Shown one piece after another: positions 22,278 to 30,485 of a stretch of 40,337 nucleotides of DNA. The translations under genes and the position numbers were made by a program. Numbering within the stretch: the first letter of the stretch is position 1; each line of letters opens with the position of its first letter. Under the pieces are notes generated by a model that saw nothing but the letters and a program-made list of their open reading frames with translations, made no database searches and was not told where the DNA came from. This DNA comes from Fimenecus sp045631225 (GTDB lineage: Bacteria; Bacillota; Clostridia; Oscillospirales; Acutalibacteraceae), in the NCBI GenBank assembly GCA_045631225.1, contig JAZQUG010000041.1, forward strand, positions 1-40,337, in the 5' to 3' direction.

Positions 22278-23675
22278 ATGAAAAAGTATGATGTTTTTGT
22301 TGTGGGTGCATCTACAACAGGTTGTTGGTTTGCTCATAAAATGGCGGAACAGGGCTTTAAAGTTCTTGTGATTGAAAAGAATTTTCCTGATTATGTTTCA
22401 AGAGAATATGATGTTTTCCATATGGGAAAAGCTGATATGGAAAGATTTGATATGATAATGCCTGAAGAGGGTAGTCCTCTTCGTGAATTCAGCTTTGCTC
22501 ATTCAACAATGATTTCACCTTACGGAAATTATCCCAAAGCCTGTGCTGAAGCTCCTGTTATCGGCTTACATAAACACGATTATATTATGGCAATGGCTGA
22601 CAGAGCAAAGACTGCGGGTGCAGAAATTATTTACGGAGCATCATTTGTTGATTTTATTTATGAAAATAATAAAATTGTTGGTGCTAAGTATAAAACCGAA
22701 GACGGAGAAGCAGAAGCATACGCAAGAATTGTTGCTGACTGCTCAGGTATTCCTGCAGTAGCTCGTACAAAGCTTCCTGATACATCGGTTGTAGGTAATT
22801 TCAAGCTTACAAACAAGGATATTCTTTACGTTGTCCTTTATTATGCGGAATACCTTAAAAATGATTTTAACCCAAGAGATCTGGACGGCTTCTTTATGCA
22901 GTATAAATCATGGTCAGCACCGTCTGATAATCCGAACGGTGCAATTCTCGGTATCGGTGCATTCTACGGCTATTCTTATGCTGAGGAAATTTTTAAAGAG
23001 GACTTTATGAAGAATGTTAAATTCCCTGAATATAAGGTTGAAAGAGTAGAAAAGGGTATGACACCATACCATATTTCTGCATATTCACTTGTTGATGACG
23101 GTTTTATCGCCCTTGGTGACGCTGCTTGTCACACAAAGCCTACTTGTGGTGAAGGCTGTACATCTGCACTTGTTGCAGGTGAAATCGCAGTGGATGTTAT
23201 TTCAAATCTCTTGAAATCAGATAAATACCTTACAAAAGAGAGAATGTGGAGTATTAACAAGCGTTATATGACAGCACAGGGTAAGGATTTCGACTCAATG
23301 CGACCACTTCTTATGGGTATTATATCTATGGATTATGATGAAGCAGAATATCTCTTTAAGAATGATGTTATGTTCAGCGAAAAAATTCTTGGAGGTATGG
23401 ATACAGGTCTTGAATTAGGTGTTGATGATATTACGGATATAGTAAAAGGTATTGTAAACGGTGTTGCGAAGAAAGACCTTAAACCATCAACAATCGCAAA
23501 GCTTGTAAGAGGACTTATGTATAGTGCAAAGGTCGGCACTTTGTATGATAACTATCCTGCACATTATGAGGATTTCCCTGAATGGAAAGCAAAGGCTGAT
23601 AAGCTCTGGGAAGAAATCGGTCCCGTAGCTGACACTTGCGACCCGCAGATTCTCAAAAAATTAGGATATGAATAA
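22278..23675 (+). CDS. FAD-dependent oxidoreductase, geranylgeranyl reductase-like family
   Basis: A 465-residue flavoprotein. The N-terminal Rossmann motif is DVFVVGASTTGCWFAHKMAEQGFKVLVIEK, with GASTTG in place of the usual GxGxxG; the conserved FAD motif GFIALGDAACHTKPTCGEGCTSALVAGE is near residue 275-300. These are shared by FixC, geranylgeranyl reductases and archaeal lipid reductases. Reduction of an isoprenoid double bond is suggested by the adjacent ispE, but other substrates are possible. GGGAG lies about 9 bases upstream of the ATG. A strong terminator follows, closing the operon. Confidence 0.87.
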   Translation: MKKYDVFVVGASTTGCWFAHKMAEQGFKVLVIEKNFPDYVSREYDVFHMGKADMERFDMIMPEEGSPLREFSFAHSTMISPYGNYPKACAEAPVIGLHKHDYIMAMADRAKTAGAEIIYGASFVDFIYENNKIVGAKYKTEDGEAEAYARIVADCSGIPAVARTKLPDTSVVGNFKLTNKDILYVVLYYAEYLKNDFNPRDLDGFFMQYKSWSAPSDNPNGAILGIGAFYGYSYAEEIFKEDFMKNVKFPEYKVERVEKGMTPYHISAYSLVDDGFIALGDAACHTKPTCGEGCTSALVAGEIAVDVISNLLKSDKYLTKERMWSINKRYMTAQGKDFDSMRPLLMGIISMDYDEAEYLFKNDVMFSEKILGGMDTGLELGVDDITDIVKGIVNGVAKKDLKPSTIAKLVRGLMYSAKVGTLYDNYPAHYEDFPEWKAKADKLWEEIGPVADTCDPQILKKLGYE

Positions 23676-23699
23676 TTATACAGAATATATACAGTATGG

Positions 23700-23733
23700 C
23701 GGAGTCTTAAGCTGACTCCGTCTTTATTTTTTA
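23700..23733 (+). terminator. Intrinsic terminator of the ispE operon
   Basis: Stem CGGAGTC/GACTCCG with a 7-base loop, then TCTTTATTTTTTATTT. Confidence 0.85.
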
Positions 23734-23779
23734 TTTGTATTTTGCGATTTGATGTGACTTGTAACACCATATCTTGTGA

Positions 23780-23808
23780 TTGAAAAAATATTAAATCTAT
23801 GATATACT
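23780..23808 (+). promoter_or_regulatory. Likely sigmaA promoter of dnaD - dnaI
   Basis: TTGAAA (23780-23785), 17 bp, TATACT (23803-23808), 36 bp before the dnaD start. Confidence 0.65.
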
Positions 23809-23844
23809 TATTCTCTCGCATTATGGGTCAAAGGAGGGAAAGAT

Positions 23845-24861
23845 ATGTTTAAAATTTCACCAAAAGTATATTCATCAATGTTTTCATTACCCACTGAAAT
23901 TGCAGATAAAGGACTTAAATTTGCAAGTGGTGAACAGTTAAAGGTTATTATTGCCGTTTTCAGAAATCCTGAAATTACAATTGACGAAATCACAAAAATT
24001 ACAAATCTTTCTCTCGGTACAGTCAAGGAATGTGTTGAATACTGGACTGATAACGGCATTTTACAGAGTGAGGAAATCAAAGCACCTGTTAAAACTGAAA
24101 AACAGATTACAACACCTGAAAAGGTAAAAATGCCACTTCCTGAAATTCATTTCACAAACCCTAATCAGGCTGAAATTGAAAAAATTCTCAGGAAAAACGG
24201 TGCAATGAAGCGTCTTTTCAATGAAGCACAGGAAATTCTCGGCAGAACACTGGGTTACAGTATGCAATGCACAATTTATTCTGTAGTTTACCGTTACGGA
24301 ATTACTCCCGATGTGGCAAACTGCCTTCTTTACTTTGCAAAAAGCATTGATAATACAAGTCAGAACGACATTCTGAAAATTGCAAAATACTGGGCTGAAA
24401 ACGGTATTACAGACCTTACATCAGCTGATGATTATATAAACGAAACTGAAAAAGCGTTGACAGTTTTCCGTGAACTTGCCACAAGAACTAATAACGACAC
24501 ATCTGCACCAACATTTGCAGTAATGGAGATTTTCTGCGAATGGCTTCGTTGGGGATATACTATCAACGAGATTGAAAAGGCATTCAACATTATGAAAGCT
24601 GAAAAGCAGACAGGTCGTCTTGTGTGGAATAACATCTGTCATATGAACGGAACAATCAAGAATTGGCGTAAACAGGGACTTAATACCCTTGAGGATATTG
24701 AAAAGGGCACAAAGAAGTTCCAGAGTAAATCACAGAAAGCAAAAACTGAAGTTAAAGAAACATCATTTGATGTTATAAAAGCAGAAAAAGATGCTACAGA
24801 AAATCCAAAAGATTTTGGCATGATGAAAAATAAGAAAAGAAAAAGAACAAAGGGGGCATAA
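23845..24861 (+). CDS. DnaD-domain replication initiation protein
   Basis: Primosomal protein that helps load the replicative helicase; 338 residues. A winged-helix-like N-terminal domain covers about 1-80 (TIDEITKITNLSLGTVKECVEYWTDNGIL), a middle region carries a DnaB2/DnaD-like helical bundle (about 105-180), and the DnaD_2 domain lies at about 210-285 with FAVMEIFCEWLRWGYTINEIEKAF and LVWNNICHMNGTIKNWRKQGL. The last 32 residues, SFDVIKAEK... ending KNKKRKRTKGA, form a basic tail that reappears in the convergent RepA-like protein. The helicase-loader gene begins three bases after its stop, so the two act together. Ribosome-binding site AAAGGAGG. Confidence 0.9.
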   Translation: MFKISPKVYSSMFSLPTEIADKGLKFASGEQLKVIIAVFRNPEITIDEITKITNLSLGTVKECVEYWTDNGILQSEEIKAPVKTEKQITTPEKVKMPLPEIHFTNPNQAEIEKILRKNGAMKRLFNEAQEILGRTLGYSMQCTIYSVVYRYGITPDVANCLLYFAKSIDNTSQNDILKIAKYWAENGITDLTSADDYINETEKALTVFRELATRTNNDTSAPTFAVMEIFCEWLRWGYTINEIEKAFNIMKAEKQTGRLVWNNICHMNGTIKNWRKQGLNTLEDIEKGTKKFQSKSQKAKTEVKETSFDVIKAEKDATENPKDFGMMKNKKRKRTKGA

Positions 24862-24864
24862 AGC

Positions 24865-25872
24865 TTGGCACATTCAAGAGAAATGCACGAAAAAGCTCGT
24901 GCAGAGATTAAAAACAGAAGAAATAATGCTGAATATACTGCGAGTCAGCGTAAGAATGAATTAAGCTTTAAGTACCCTGAATTTCAGTTTATTGAAGCAG
25001 AGCTTGCAAAAACAGGCCACGAAACTGTAAGAGCTTTTGCATTACCTAAAGAACAGGCTGAAACAGAGCTTAAACGTATCCGTGAAAAGAACAGACAGCT
25101 TCGTGAGGAACGAAAAAATCTTCTTAAAGCATTAAATCTTCCTGAGGATTACCTTGACATTAAATACACCTGTGAAAAATGTCAGGATACAGGTGTTGTT
25201 GAAGATTTTGATAATGAGCGTCGTGTTTCTTACGGTACAAGGCTTTGCTCTTGTCATAATGACCTGCTTAAAAAATATGCAAGTGAAAAAATGTCCTCAA
25301 TGACACCGCTTGAACTTTCAAACTTTGAGGATTTTGATTTAGAATATTATCCTAAAAAATCAGAAAACGGAAAATCACCTTATGAAACAATGTGTGATGT
25401 TTACAACCGTTGTATAAATTATGCGAAATATTTTGACACAGACTCTGTAAATCTTTATTTCTGTGGCAGAACAGGGCTTGGTAAAACTCATTTATCATTG
25501 GCGATTGCTAATGAAGTTATGAAAAAAGGTTATAATGTTGTCTATGGCTCTGTTATAAATTTTTTAAATAAGCTTGAGCGTGAAAAATTCGGCAGAGCAG
25601 ACTCTTTTGAAACAGAGGATATCCTCATTGATGCAGATTTGCTTATCCTTGATGATTTAGGTGCAGAATTTTCAACTGCTGTTGCAACATCATCTCTTTA
25701 TAATATAATAAACAGTAGAATTGCACGAGGAGTACCTACGATTATAAGCTCAAACTTAAATCTTGAAGAAATCAAAACACGTTATCCTGAAAGTGTTGCA
25801 TCAAGAATTATTGGGAACTATGTAGTTGTCAAGTTTTTTGGTGACGATATCCGTCAGATACAGAATAATTAA
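24865..25872 (+). CDS. Helicase loader DnaI/DnaC-type AAA+ ATPase
   Basis: A 335-residue ATPase that delivers the replicative helicase to origins. The N-terminal helicase-interaction region is followed by a Zn-binding set C103-x2-C106 and C128-x-C130 (YTCEKCQDTG ... RLCSC), and then the AAA+ core with Walker A GRTGLGKTH at 201-209, Walker B LLILDDLGAE, sensor I TIISSNLN and the arginine-finger region SVASRIIGN. A TTG start at 24865 is the only one positioned after the GGGGG ribosome-binding site; it follows the dnaD stop by three bases. It ends in a terminator shared with the convergent RepA-like gene. Confidence 0.92.
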   Translation: MAHSREMHEKARAEIKNRRNNAEYTASQRKNELSFKYPEFQFIEAELAKTGHETVRAFALPKEQAETELKRIREKNRQLREERKNLLKALNLPEDYLDIKYTCEKCQDTGVVEDFDNERRVSYGTRLCSCHNDLLKKYASEKMSSMTPLELSNFEDFDLEYYPKKSENGKSPYETMCDVYNRCINYAKYFDTDSVNLYFCGRTGLGKTHLSLAIANEVMKKGYNVVYGSVINFLNKLEREKFGRADSFETEDILIDADLLILDDLGAEFSTAVATSSLYNIINSRIARGVPTIISSNLNLEEIKTRYPESVASRIIGNYVVVKFFGDDIRQIQNN

Positions 25873-25878
25873 AGTTAA

Positions 25879-25912
25879 AACGTCGATTGCTTAATGCTTT
25901 CGGCGTTTTTTT
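25879..25912 (+). terminator. Intrinsic terminator of dnaI
   Basis: Stem AACGTCGA/TCGGCGTT, loop of 13, then TTTTTTATTTT. It overlaps the final codons of the convergent RepA-like gene. Confidence 0.65.
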
Positions 25913-26457
25913 ATTTTCATTTGACTAAAATCAAGGAATCCGTCATTGGCAATTTTCTCTGCTCTTTCCACATCGAAGCTCACGGGCTTTTCCTGTTTCG
26001 AAAAATCGTTTCTGAAAGACTTTTGCTGTTTATTTGAATAAGAATATGGTTTGCCCGAAAGCTTGTCCTGTGGCTTTTGTGAAGGAAAGTTACAAGTGCT
26101 TTCGTTTTCTGTTCTGATGTCCTTGACATATATCTTTAAGGGCAGACCTCTTTTCTGGTATTCCTTTCTTATAAGCCCTGCCTGTTCAAGTTTGTTTAAA
26201 ACTTTTGTTGCAGTTTTAGGATTACATTTTAAATTTTCACATATCCGGTTATTGGAATAATAAACAAAAATGCCTTTTTCATCTGAAAAATGATTTGGAT
26301 TTCTTTTTGATATGTTCATTCTGTTAAGTAGCAATGTATATAAGAAATATTCATTTGAAGAAAACTCCTTATAGTTGTTATCGGAAAGCATACTTAACGG
26401 AAAAATTGCATATGAAAAATTGTTAATATTATTGTTGTTTATAAAAACACCTCCCAT
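25891..26457 (-). CDS. RepA-like replication initiator (plasmid RepA_N-type), short
   Basis: A 188-residue protein. Residues about 12-105 match the N-terminal DNA-binding domain of Gram-positive plasmid RepA proteins: FAIFPLSML-type start (YAIFPLSMLSDNNYKEFSSNEYFLYTLLLNRMN), YYSNNRICENLKCNPKTATKVLNKLEQAGLI as winged helix, and RKEYQKRGLPLKIYV. The C-terminal 29 residues (SFDVERAEK ... DFSQMKIKKRRKH) repeat the tail of DnaD. The start is uncertain: ATG 26457 has no ribosome-binding site before it, while a strong GGGAGG lies within the first codons and no ATG, GTG or TTG follows it in frame nearby. An operator-like hairpin and the iteron array lie upstream, as expected for an autoregulated initiator. 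Confidence 0.78.
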   Translation of the reverse strand: MGGVFINNNNINNFSYAIFPLSMLSDNNYKEFSSNEYFLYTLLLNRMNISKRNPNHFSDEKGIFVYYSNNRICENLKCNPKTATKVLNKLEQAGLIRKEYQKRGLPLKIYVKDIRTENESTCNFPSQKPQDKLSGKPYSYSNKQQKSFRNDFSKQEKPVSFDVERAEKIANDGFLDFSQMKIKKRRKH

Positions 26458-26480
26458 ATATAGGGCGGATAAGCCATTTC

Positions 26481-26499
26481 GTCCCGGGAAATGCGGGAC
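26481..26499. promoter_or_regulatory. Inverted repeat in the RepA-like leader
   Basis: GTCCCG and CGGGAC separated by 7 bp, 24 bp upstream of the annotated RepA-like ATG. It may be an operator or an RNA hairpin in the leader. Confidence 0.4.
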
Positions 26500-26590
26500 A
26501 ATTCTGAAAAAACGTCATATTATTAACAAAAAGTTTACAAACAGAAGATTTTTAAGACAGTTTTTAACTAAAAAAACAGCAAAAAAATAA

Positions 26591-26612
26591 AATAGTTAAT
26601 CGATTAACTATT
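26591..26612. promoter_or_regulatory. Perfect 22-bp palindrome (operator-like)
   Basis: AATAGTTAAT-CG-ATTAACTATT reads the same on both strands over 22 bp. It stands between the RepA-like gene and the AT tract, a typical position for a dimeric regulator or initiator binding site. Confidence 0.6.
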
Positions 26613-26658
26613 CTGCAATTTTATATATTATTTTTATATTATTTATATATTATTTTTA
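26613..26658. other. AT-rich tract, possible DNA-unwinding element
   Basis: After CTGCAA the tract is nearly pure A/T, with repeated TATATTATTTTTA units, directly abutting the iteron array. Confidence 0.45.
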
Positions 26659-26659
26659 G

Positions 26660-26901
26660 ATGGTAAAACAGACCATACCCGATGGTAAAACAGACCATAC
26701 CCGATGGTAAAACAGACCATACCCGATGGTAAAAGAGACCATACCCGATGGTAAAAGAGACCATACCCGATGGTAAAAGAGACCATACCCGATGGTAAAA
26801 GAGACCATACCCGATGGTAAAAGAGACCATACCCGATGGTAAAAGAGACCATACTCTATGGTAAAAGAGACCACACTCTATGGTAAAAGAGACCACACTA
26901 A
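26660..26901. repeat. Iteron-like array: eleven exact 22-bp tandem repeats
   Basis: Eleven units start every 22 bp from 26660 to 26880. Each contains ATGGT-N7-ACCAT (a 5-bp dyad) followed by ACCCG or a variant. Units 1-3 have AAAACAG in the spacer, units 4-8 AAAAGAG, and units 9-11 drift at the end (ACTCT, CACACTCT, CACACTAA), giving a clear polarity of decay away from the RepA-like gene. There is no unique spacer, so it is not CRISPR. Length and spacing equal two helical turns, as in plasmid iterons. Confidence 0.93.
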
Positions 26902-26990
26902 TATTCCGTATAATTCAGATTAAAAACAATATTACGAATATTCAGCTCTCCTTTCTCATATTAATTTATGACGAAAAGGAGGGCTTTGTT

Positions 26991-27239
26991 TTGAATGATT
27001 TGGTTGATAAAAGAGCATTGTTATTGGGCGAATATATAGTAGAGAATAATTCAACGGTAAGAGCTACGGCAAAAGTGTTCGGTGTCAGTAAAAGCACTGT
27101 TCATATGGATGTTTCAAAAAGACTTTCAAGGGTTAATCCCGGTCTTTATAAAGAGGTGAGAAAAGTGCTTGATATCAATAAAGAAGAGCGTCATATTCGT
27201 GGTGGTCTTGCCACAAAAGAGAAATACTTGAATAAATAA
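26991..27239 (+). CDS. spoIIID: Sporulation transcriptional regulator SpoIIID
   Basis: An 82-residue mother-cell DNA-binding protein acting in the sigmaE-to-sigmaK stage. The helix-turn-helix is EYIVENNSTVRATAKVFGVSKSTVHMDVSKRL, and the tail EVRKVLDINKEERHIRGGLATKEKY matches SpoIIID closely, including RHxRGGxATKxKY. A TTG at 26991 is the start: AAAGGAGGG lies 7 bases upstream, and the usual family start is reached a few residues later; the frame runs open further upstream into the repeat array by chance. Position next to an initiator-like module is unusual for this gene, which in other Clostridia is often near mreB or spoIIQ. Confidence 0.93.
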   Translation: MNDLVDKRALLLGEYIVENNSTVRATAKVFGVSKSTVHMDVSKRLSRVNPGLYKEVRKVLDINKEERHIRGGLATKEKYLNK

Positions 27240-27270
27240 TTATAAATACATATTATTTTCTGTAAATCAC

Positions 27271-27298
27271 TTGAAATTTCACTATATTTGTGTATAAT
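27271..27298 (+). promoter_or_regulatory. Likely sigmaA promoter of ileS
   Basis: TTGAAA (27271-27276), 16 bp, perfect TATAAT (27293-27298), giving a short leader of about 45 nt with no room for a T-box. Confidence 0.7.
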
Positions 27299-27347
27299 AT
27301 TATCTGTTAAAATATGTATATATAACACTTGAAAGGTGGACAATATA

Positions 27348-30300
27348 GTGGCAGACGAAAAAAATCTCTTTGTCGAGCTTGAGCACGAAGTAATGGAGCT
27401 CTGGGACAAAGAAAAGTTTTATGAAAAGCTCGTTGAAAAAAACAAGGGTAAGAAAATGTTCCGTTTCCTTGACGGTCCTATTACAGCAAATAACCCAATG
27501 GGTATTCACCACGCTTGGGGTAGAAGTACAAAGGATACTTTTATCCGTTACAAGTCAATGAGAGGTTACGATTGTCGTCGTCAGAACGGTTTTGACTCTC
27601 AGGGTCTCTGGGTTGAAGTTGAAGTTGAAAAACAGCTTGGCTTTAAAACAAAAAAGGATATCGAAAATTACGGTATGGACAAGTTTACTCGTCAGTGTGT
27701 TGACCGAGTTAAGCATTTCTCAGGTATCATTACAGAACAGTCAAAGAGACTTGGTATGTGGATGGATTGGGATAACTCATACTATACAAATACAGACCTT
27801 AATATTCAGGGTATCTGGCATTTCTTAAAGGAATGTGATAATCACGGTTGGATTCAGCGTGAATATAAGCCAATGCCTTGGTGTCCTCGTTGCGGTACAT
27901 CACTTTCTGAACACGAAATGACAGGTTCATATAAGATGATGACTCATAATTCAGTTTTCTTCAAGCTTCCTGTTGAAGAACTTAACTCAAAGATTCTTGT
28001 CTGGACAACAACTCCATGGACACTTTCTTCAAACGTTGCTTTGGCAGTTAATCCTGAAATTGACTATGTTGAAGTTAAAATCAAGAGTGATGAACAGACA
28101 TTGATTCTTGCTAAAAATGCTATTAAATACCTTGGTGATGACAAGGTTGAAGTTATCCGTGCACTTAAGGGTGAAGAGCTCGTAGGTCTTCACTATGAAA
28201 CTTGCTTTGCTGATTTGGAAGCACAGCAGGGCTTTGAACATAAAATTGTTGCTTGGGAAGATGTTGCAGCTGACGAAGGTACAGGTGTTGTACATATTGC
28301 TCCGGGTTGCGGTATCGAAGACTTTGAGCTTGGTGAAAGACTTGGTCTTCCAAAGGTTATGCCTATCGATGATATGGGTATTTACCTTGAGGGCTTCGGC
28401 TTTATGACAGGTAAGGACAGCCATACAATTGCTGATGAAGTATTTGCAAAACTTGACGAACAGAATAAGCTCTATAAAGTTGAACCACATGAACACAGCT
28501 ATCCTGTATGCTGGAGATGTAAGAGCGAAATCGTTTTCCGTCTTGTTCCTGCCTGGTACATCAAGACAAGTGAAATTAAGCCTAAACTTATTGAATGTGC
28601 AAATTCAGTTAAATGGGAGCCTGCTTCAAACGGTAAGCGTATGAATGACTGGCTTACAAATATGGGTGACTGGAATATTTCCCGTAAGCGTTATTACGGT
28701 ATGCCGCTTCCTTTCTATCCATGTAGCTGTGGACATATTACAGTTATCGGCTCAAAGGATGAGCTTCGTGAAAATGCTGTTGACCCGGCTCAGGTTGATG
28801 CTCTTCCTGAACTTCACAGACCTTGGGTTGACGAAGTTAAGATTAAGTGTCCACATTGTGGTAAAGAAGTATCTCGTATTTCTGACATCGGTGATGTTTG
28901 GCTCGATGCCGGTATCGTTCCATTCTCAACACTTGGTTACTTTACAGACCGTGAAGCATGGGAAAAGAATTTCCCTGCAGAATGGGTTACAGAAATGCAT
29001 GAGCAGGTTAGACTTTGGTTCTATTCAATGCTCTTTATGAGTACTGTACTTGTTGGTAAAGCTCCATATGAAAGAGTTGTTACTAACGGTATGGTTGTTG
29101 CTGAAGACGGCTCAAAATTCTCAAAGACAGGCTTTATGATTAAGTTTGACGAGGCTGCTGAAAAAATCGGCGCCGATACAGTTCGTTACCTTTACGGTAG
29201 TGCACCAAATACAAACGACGTTCGTTTCGGTTATAACCTTGGTGATGAAGCAAGAAGAAAGATGCTCGGCTTCTGGAATATTTATACATTCTTTGACACA
29301 TATGCACAGCTTGACAAACCAAACTTTGCTGATTATAAGGTTGATTTTGGGGCATTAACACCTATTGATAAATGGCTTGTTGTAAGAACAAACGAATATC
29401 TCAAGAAAGCAACTGCTTCAATGGATGAATATAAGTCATCTGCACTTATTAAGGATTTTGAAGTTTTCGTTGATGATATTTCTAACTGGTATATCAGAGC
29501 AAACCGTCGTCGTTTCTGGAAAACAGAGGACCAGGATGATAAGATGGTTGCTTACTGGACACTCTTTAATGCTCTTAAGGTTTGTGTTCAGACAATGGCT
29601 CCTGTAATTCCGTTTATGACAGATTATATCTGGCAGAACCTCATCAGAAAATGTGACTCAACAGTTGCTGAATCAGTTCATCTCAGCGATTGGCCAACAG
29701 AAATTGAGGGCGTTGAAGATGACGGTGTTATTGAACAGACTGCTCTTGTTCGTGAAGTTATTGCAACAGCAATGAGACTTCGTAATGAACAGCAGATTAA
29801 GGTTCGTCAGCCACTCAGTAAGCTCTTCGTTTGCTGTGACGCTGATAAAGCGAATAAAATCAAGACATTTGAGAAGAATATTCTTGATGAGCTTAACATT
29901 AAATCAGTTGAATACATTGATGATATTAATATTCTTAATGACCAGTTCCTTGCAGTTAATTTCAAGGTTGCAGGTGCAGTTCTTAAGCAGAATGTTAATA
30001 AGATGAAGCAGACACTTGAAGCACTTTCAGCTGACGAAATGAAAGCACTTACAGCTGCAGTAATCGCAGGTGGTGAGGTTGAAGTTCCAGGTTGGGATGA
30101 AAAGTTCGATTCTTCAATTTTTGCTGTTCAGTCAAAGACTAAAGACGGTGTTGTTTCTGCTGAATTTGCTGAAAGCAGCGTTGTTGCACTTGATATCGTT
30201 CTCACTGATGAGCTTCTTAAGGAAGGCGTTGTTCGTGATATTATCCGTCAGTGTCAGGTTGCTCGTAAGGATGCAGGCTATCAGGTTGAACAGAGAATCA

Positions 30301-30482
30301 ATGCTTCAATTTCAGTTGATGATGAATTTGTTGTAAACGCTCTGACTGAAAAGCTTGATTATATCGCAACAGAGCTTCTTGCTGATAAGGTTGTTATTAA
30401 TGAAAGCTTCGACGCTGACTATTCAACAGAATTTACAATTAACGATAAAAAGATTACAGTTGCAGTTGTTAAAGGAGAATAA
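27348..30482 (+). CDS. ileS: Isoleucyl-tRNA synthetase, type 2 with rearranged HIGH motif (GIHH)
   Basis: Attaches isoleucine to tRNA-Ile; 1044 residues, class I. The N-terminal signature reads DGPITANNPMGIHHAWGR, so the canonical HxGH is G52-I-H54-H55, and the KMSKS loop is K590-F-S-K-T. The CP1 editing domain is present (WTTTPWTLSSNVALAVNP, GTGVVHIAPGCG), as are the zinc-type pairs CPRCG, CWRC and CPHCG and the anticodon-binding C-terminal domain (DNA pairs INASISVDDEF and related). GTG 27348 is chosen since GAAAGGTGG precedes it by 8 bases; an earlier GTG overlaps that site. GXHH-type IleRS2 proteins are known to be highly mupirocin-resistant. There is no T-box leader. Whether a second canonical IleRS exists in this genome cannot be seen. 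Confidence 0.93.
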   Translation: MADEKNLFVELEHEVMELWDKEKFYEKLVEKNKGKKMFRFLDGPITANNPMGIHHAWGRSTKDTFIRYKSMRGYDCRRQNGFDSQGLWVEVEVEKQLGFKTKKDIENYGMDKFTRQCVDRVKHFSGIITEQSKRLGMWMDWDNSYYTNTDLNIQGIWHFLKECDNHGWIQREYKPMPWCPRCGTSLSEHEMTGSYKMMTHNSVFFKLPVEELNSKILVWTTTPWTLSSNVALAVNPEIDYVEVKIKSDEQTLILAKNAIKYLGDDKVEVIRALKGEELVGLHYETCFADLEAQQGFEHKIVAWEDVAADEGTGVVHIAPGCGIEDFELGERLGLPKVMPIDDMGIYLEGFGFMTGKDSHTIADEVFAKLDEQNKLYKVEPHEHSYPVCWRCKSEIVFRLVPAWYIKTSEIKPKLIECANSVKWEPASNGKRMNDWLTNMGDWNISRKRYYGMPLPFYPCSCGHITVIGSKDELRENAVDPAQVDALPELHRPWVDEVKIKCPHCGKEVSRISDIGDVWLDAGIVPFSTLGYFTDREAWEKNFPAEWVTEMHEQVRLWFYSMLFMSTVLVGKAPYERVVTNGMVVAEDGSKFSKTGFMIKFDEAAEKIGADTVRYLYGSAPNTNDVRFGYNLGDEARRKMLGFWNIYTFFDTYAQLDKPNFADYKVDFGALTPIDKWLVVRTNEYLKKATASMDEYKSSALIKDFEVFVDDISNWYIRANRRRFWKTEDQDDKMVAYWTLFNALKVCVQTMAPVIPFMTDYIWQNLIRKCDSTVAESVHLSDWPTEIEGVEDDGVIEQTALVREVIATAMRLRNEQQIKVRQPLSKLFVCCDADKANKIKTFEKNILDELNIKSVEYIDDINILNDQFLAVNFKVAGAVLKQNVNKMKQTLEALSADEMKALTAAVIAGGEVEVPGWDEKFDSSIFAVQSKTKDGVVSAEFAESSVVALDIVLTDELLKEGVVRDIIRQCQVARKDAGYQVEQRINASISVDDEFVVNALTEKLDYIATELLADKVVINESFDADYSTEFTINDKKITVAVVKGE

Positions 30483-30485
30483 GAA

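Larger units (their letters stand above)
26458..26990. other. Origin-like gene-free region upstream of the RepA-like gene
   Basis: This 533-bp region carries, in order from the RepA-like gene, a 6-bp-stem hairpin (26481-26499), a perfect 22-bp palindrome (26591-26612), an AT tract of about 46 bp (26613-26658) and eleven 22-bp direct repeats (26660-26901). Open frames across the array on either strand come from the repeat and carry no biological signal. Confidence 0.7.

Noticed and set aside
26639..26896. Three overlapping minus-strand reading frames with a 22-residue repeat (VSFTIGYGLFYH type)
   Set aside because: The 22-bp period shifts frame each unit, so all three frames stay open and give the same peptide; no ribosome-binding site or family. 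They are products of the iteron array.
26660..26901. CRISPR array
   Set aside because: Units are contiguous with no unique spacers, only 22 bp long, and no cas genes are near.
27240..27347. T-box riboswitch upstream of ileS
   Set aside because: Only about 108 bp lie between spoIIID and ileS and the predicted leader is about 45 nt; no specifier stem, T-box motif or terminator is seen.
28029..28496. Minus-strand ORF inside ileS
   Set aside because: Shadow of the ileS coding sequence; no independent start signal or family.
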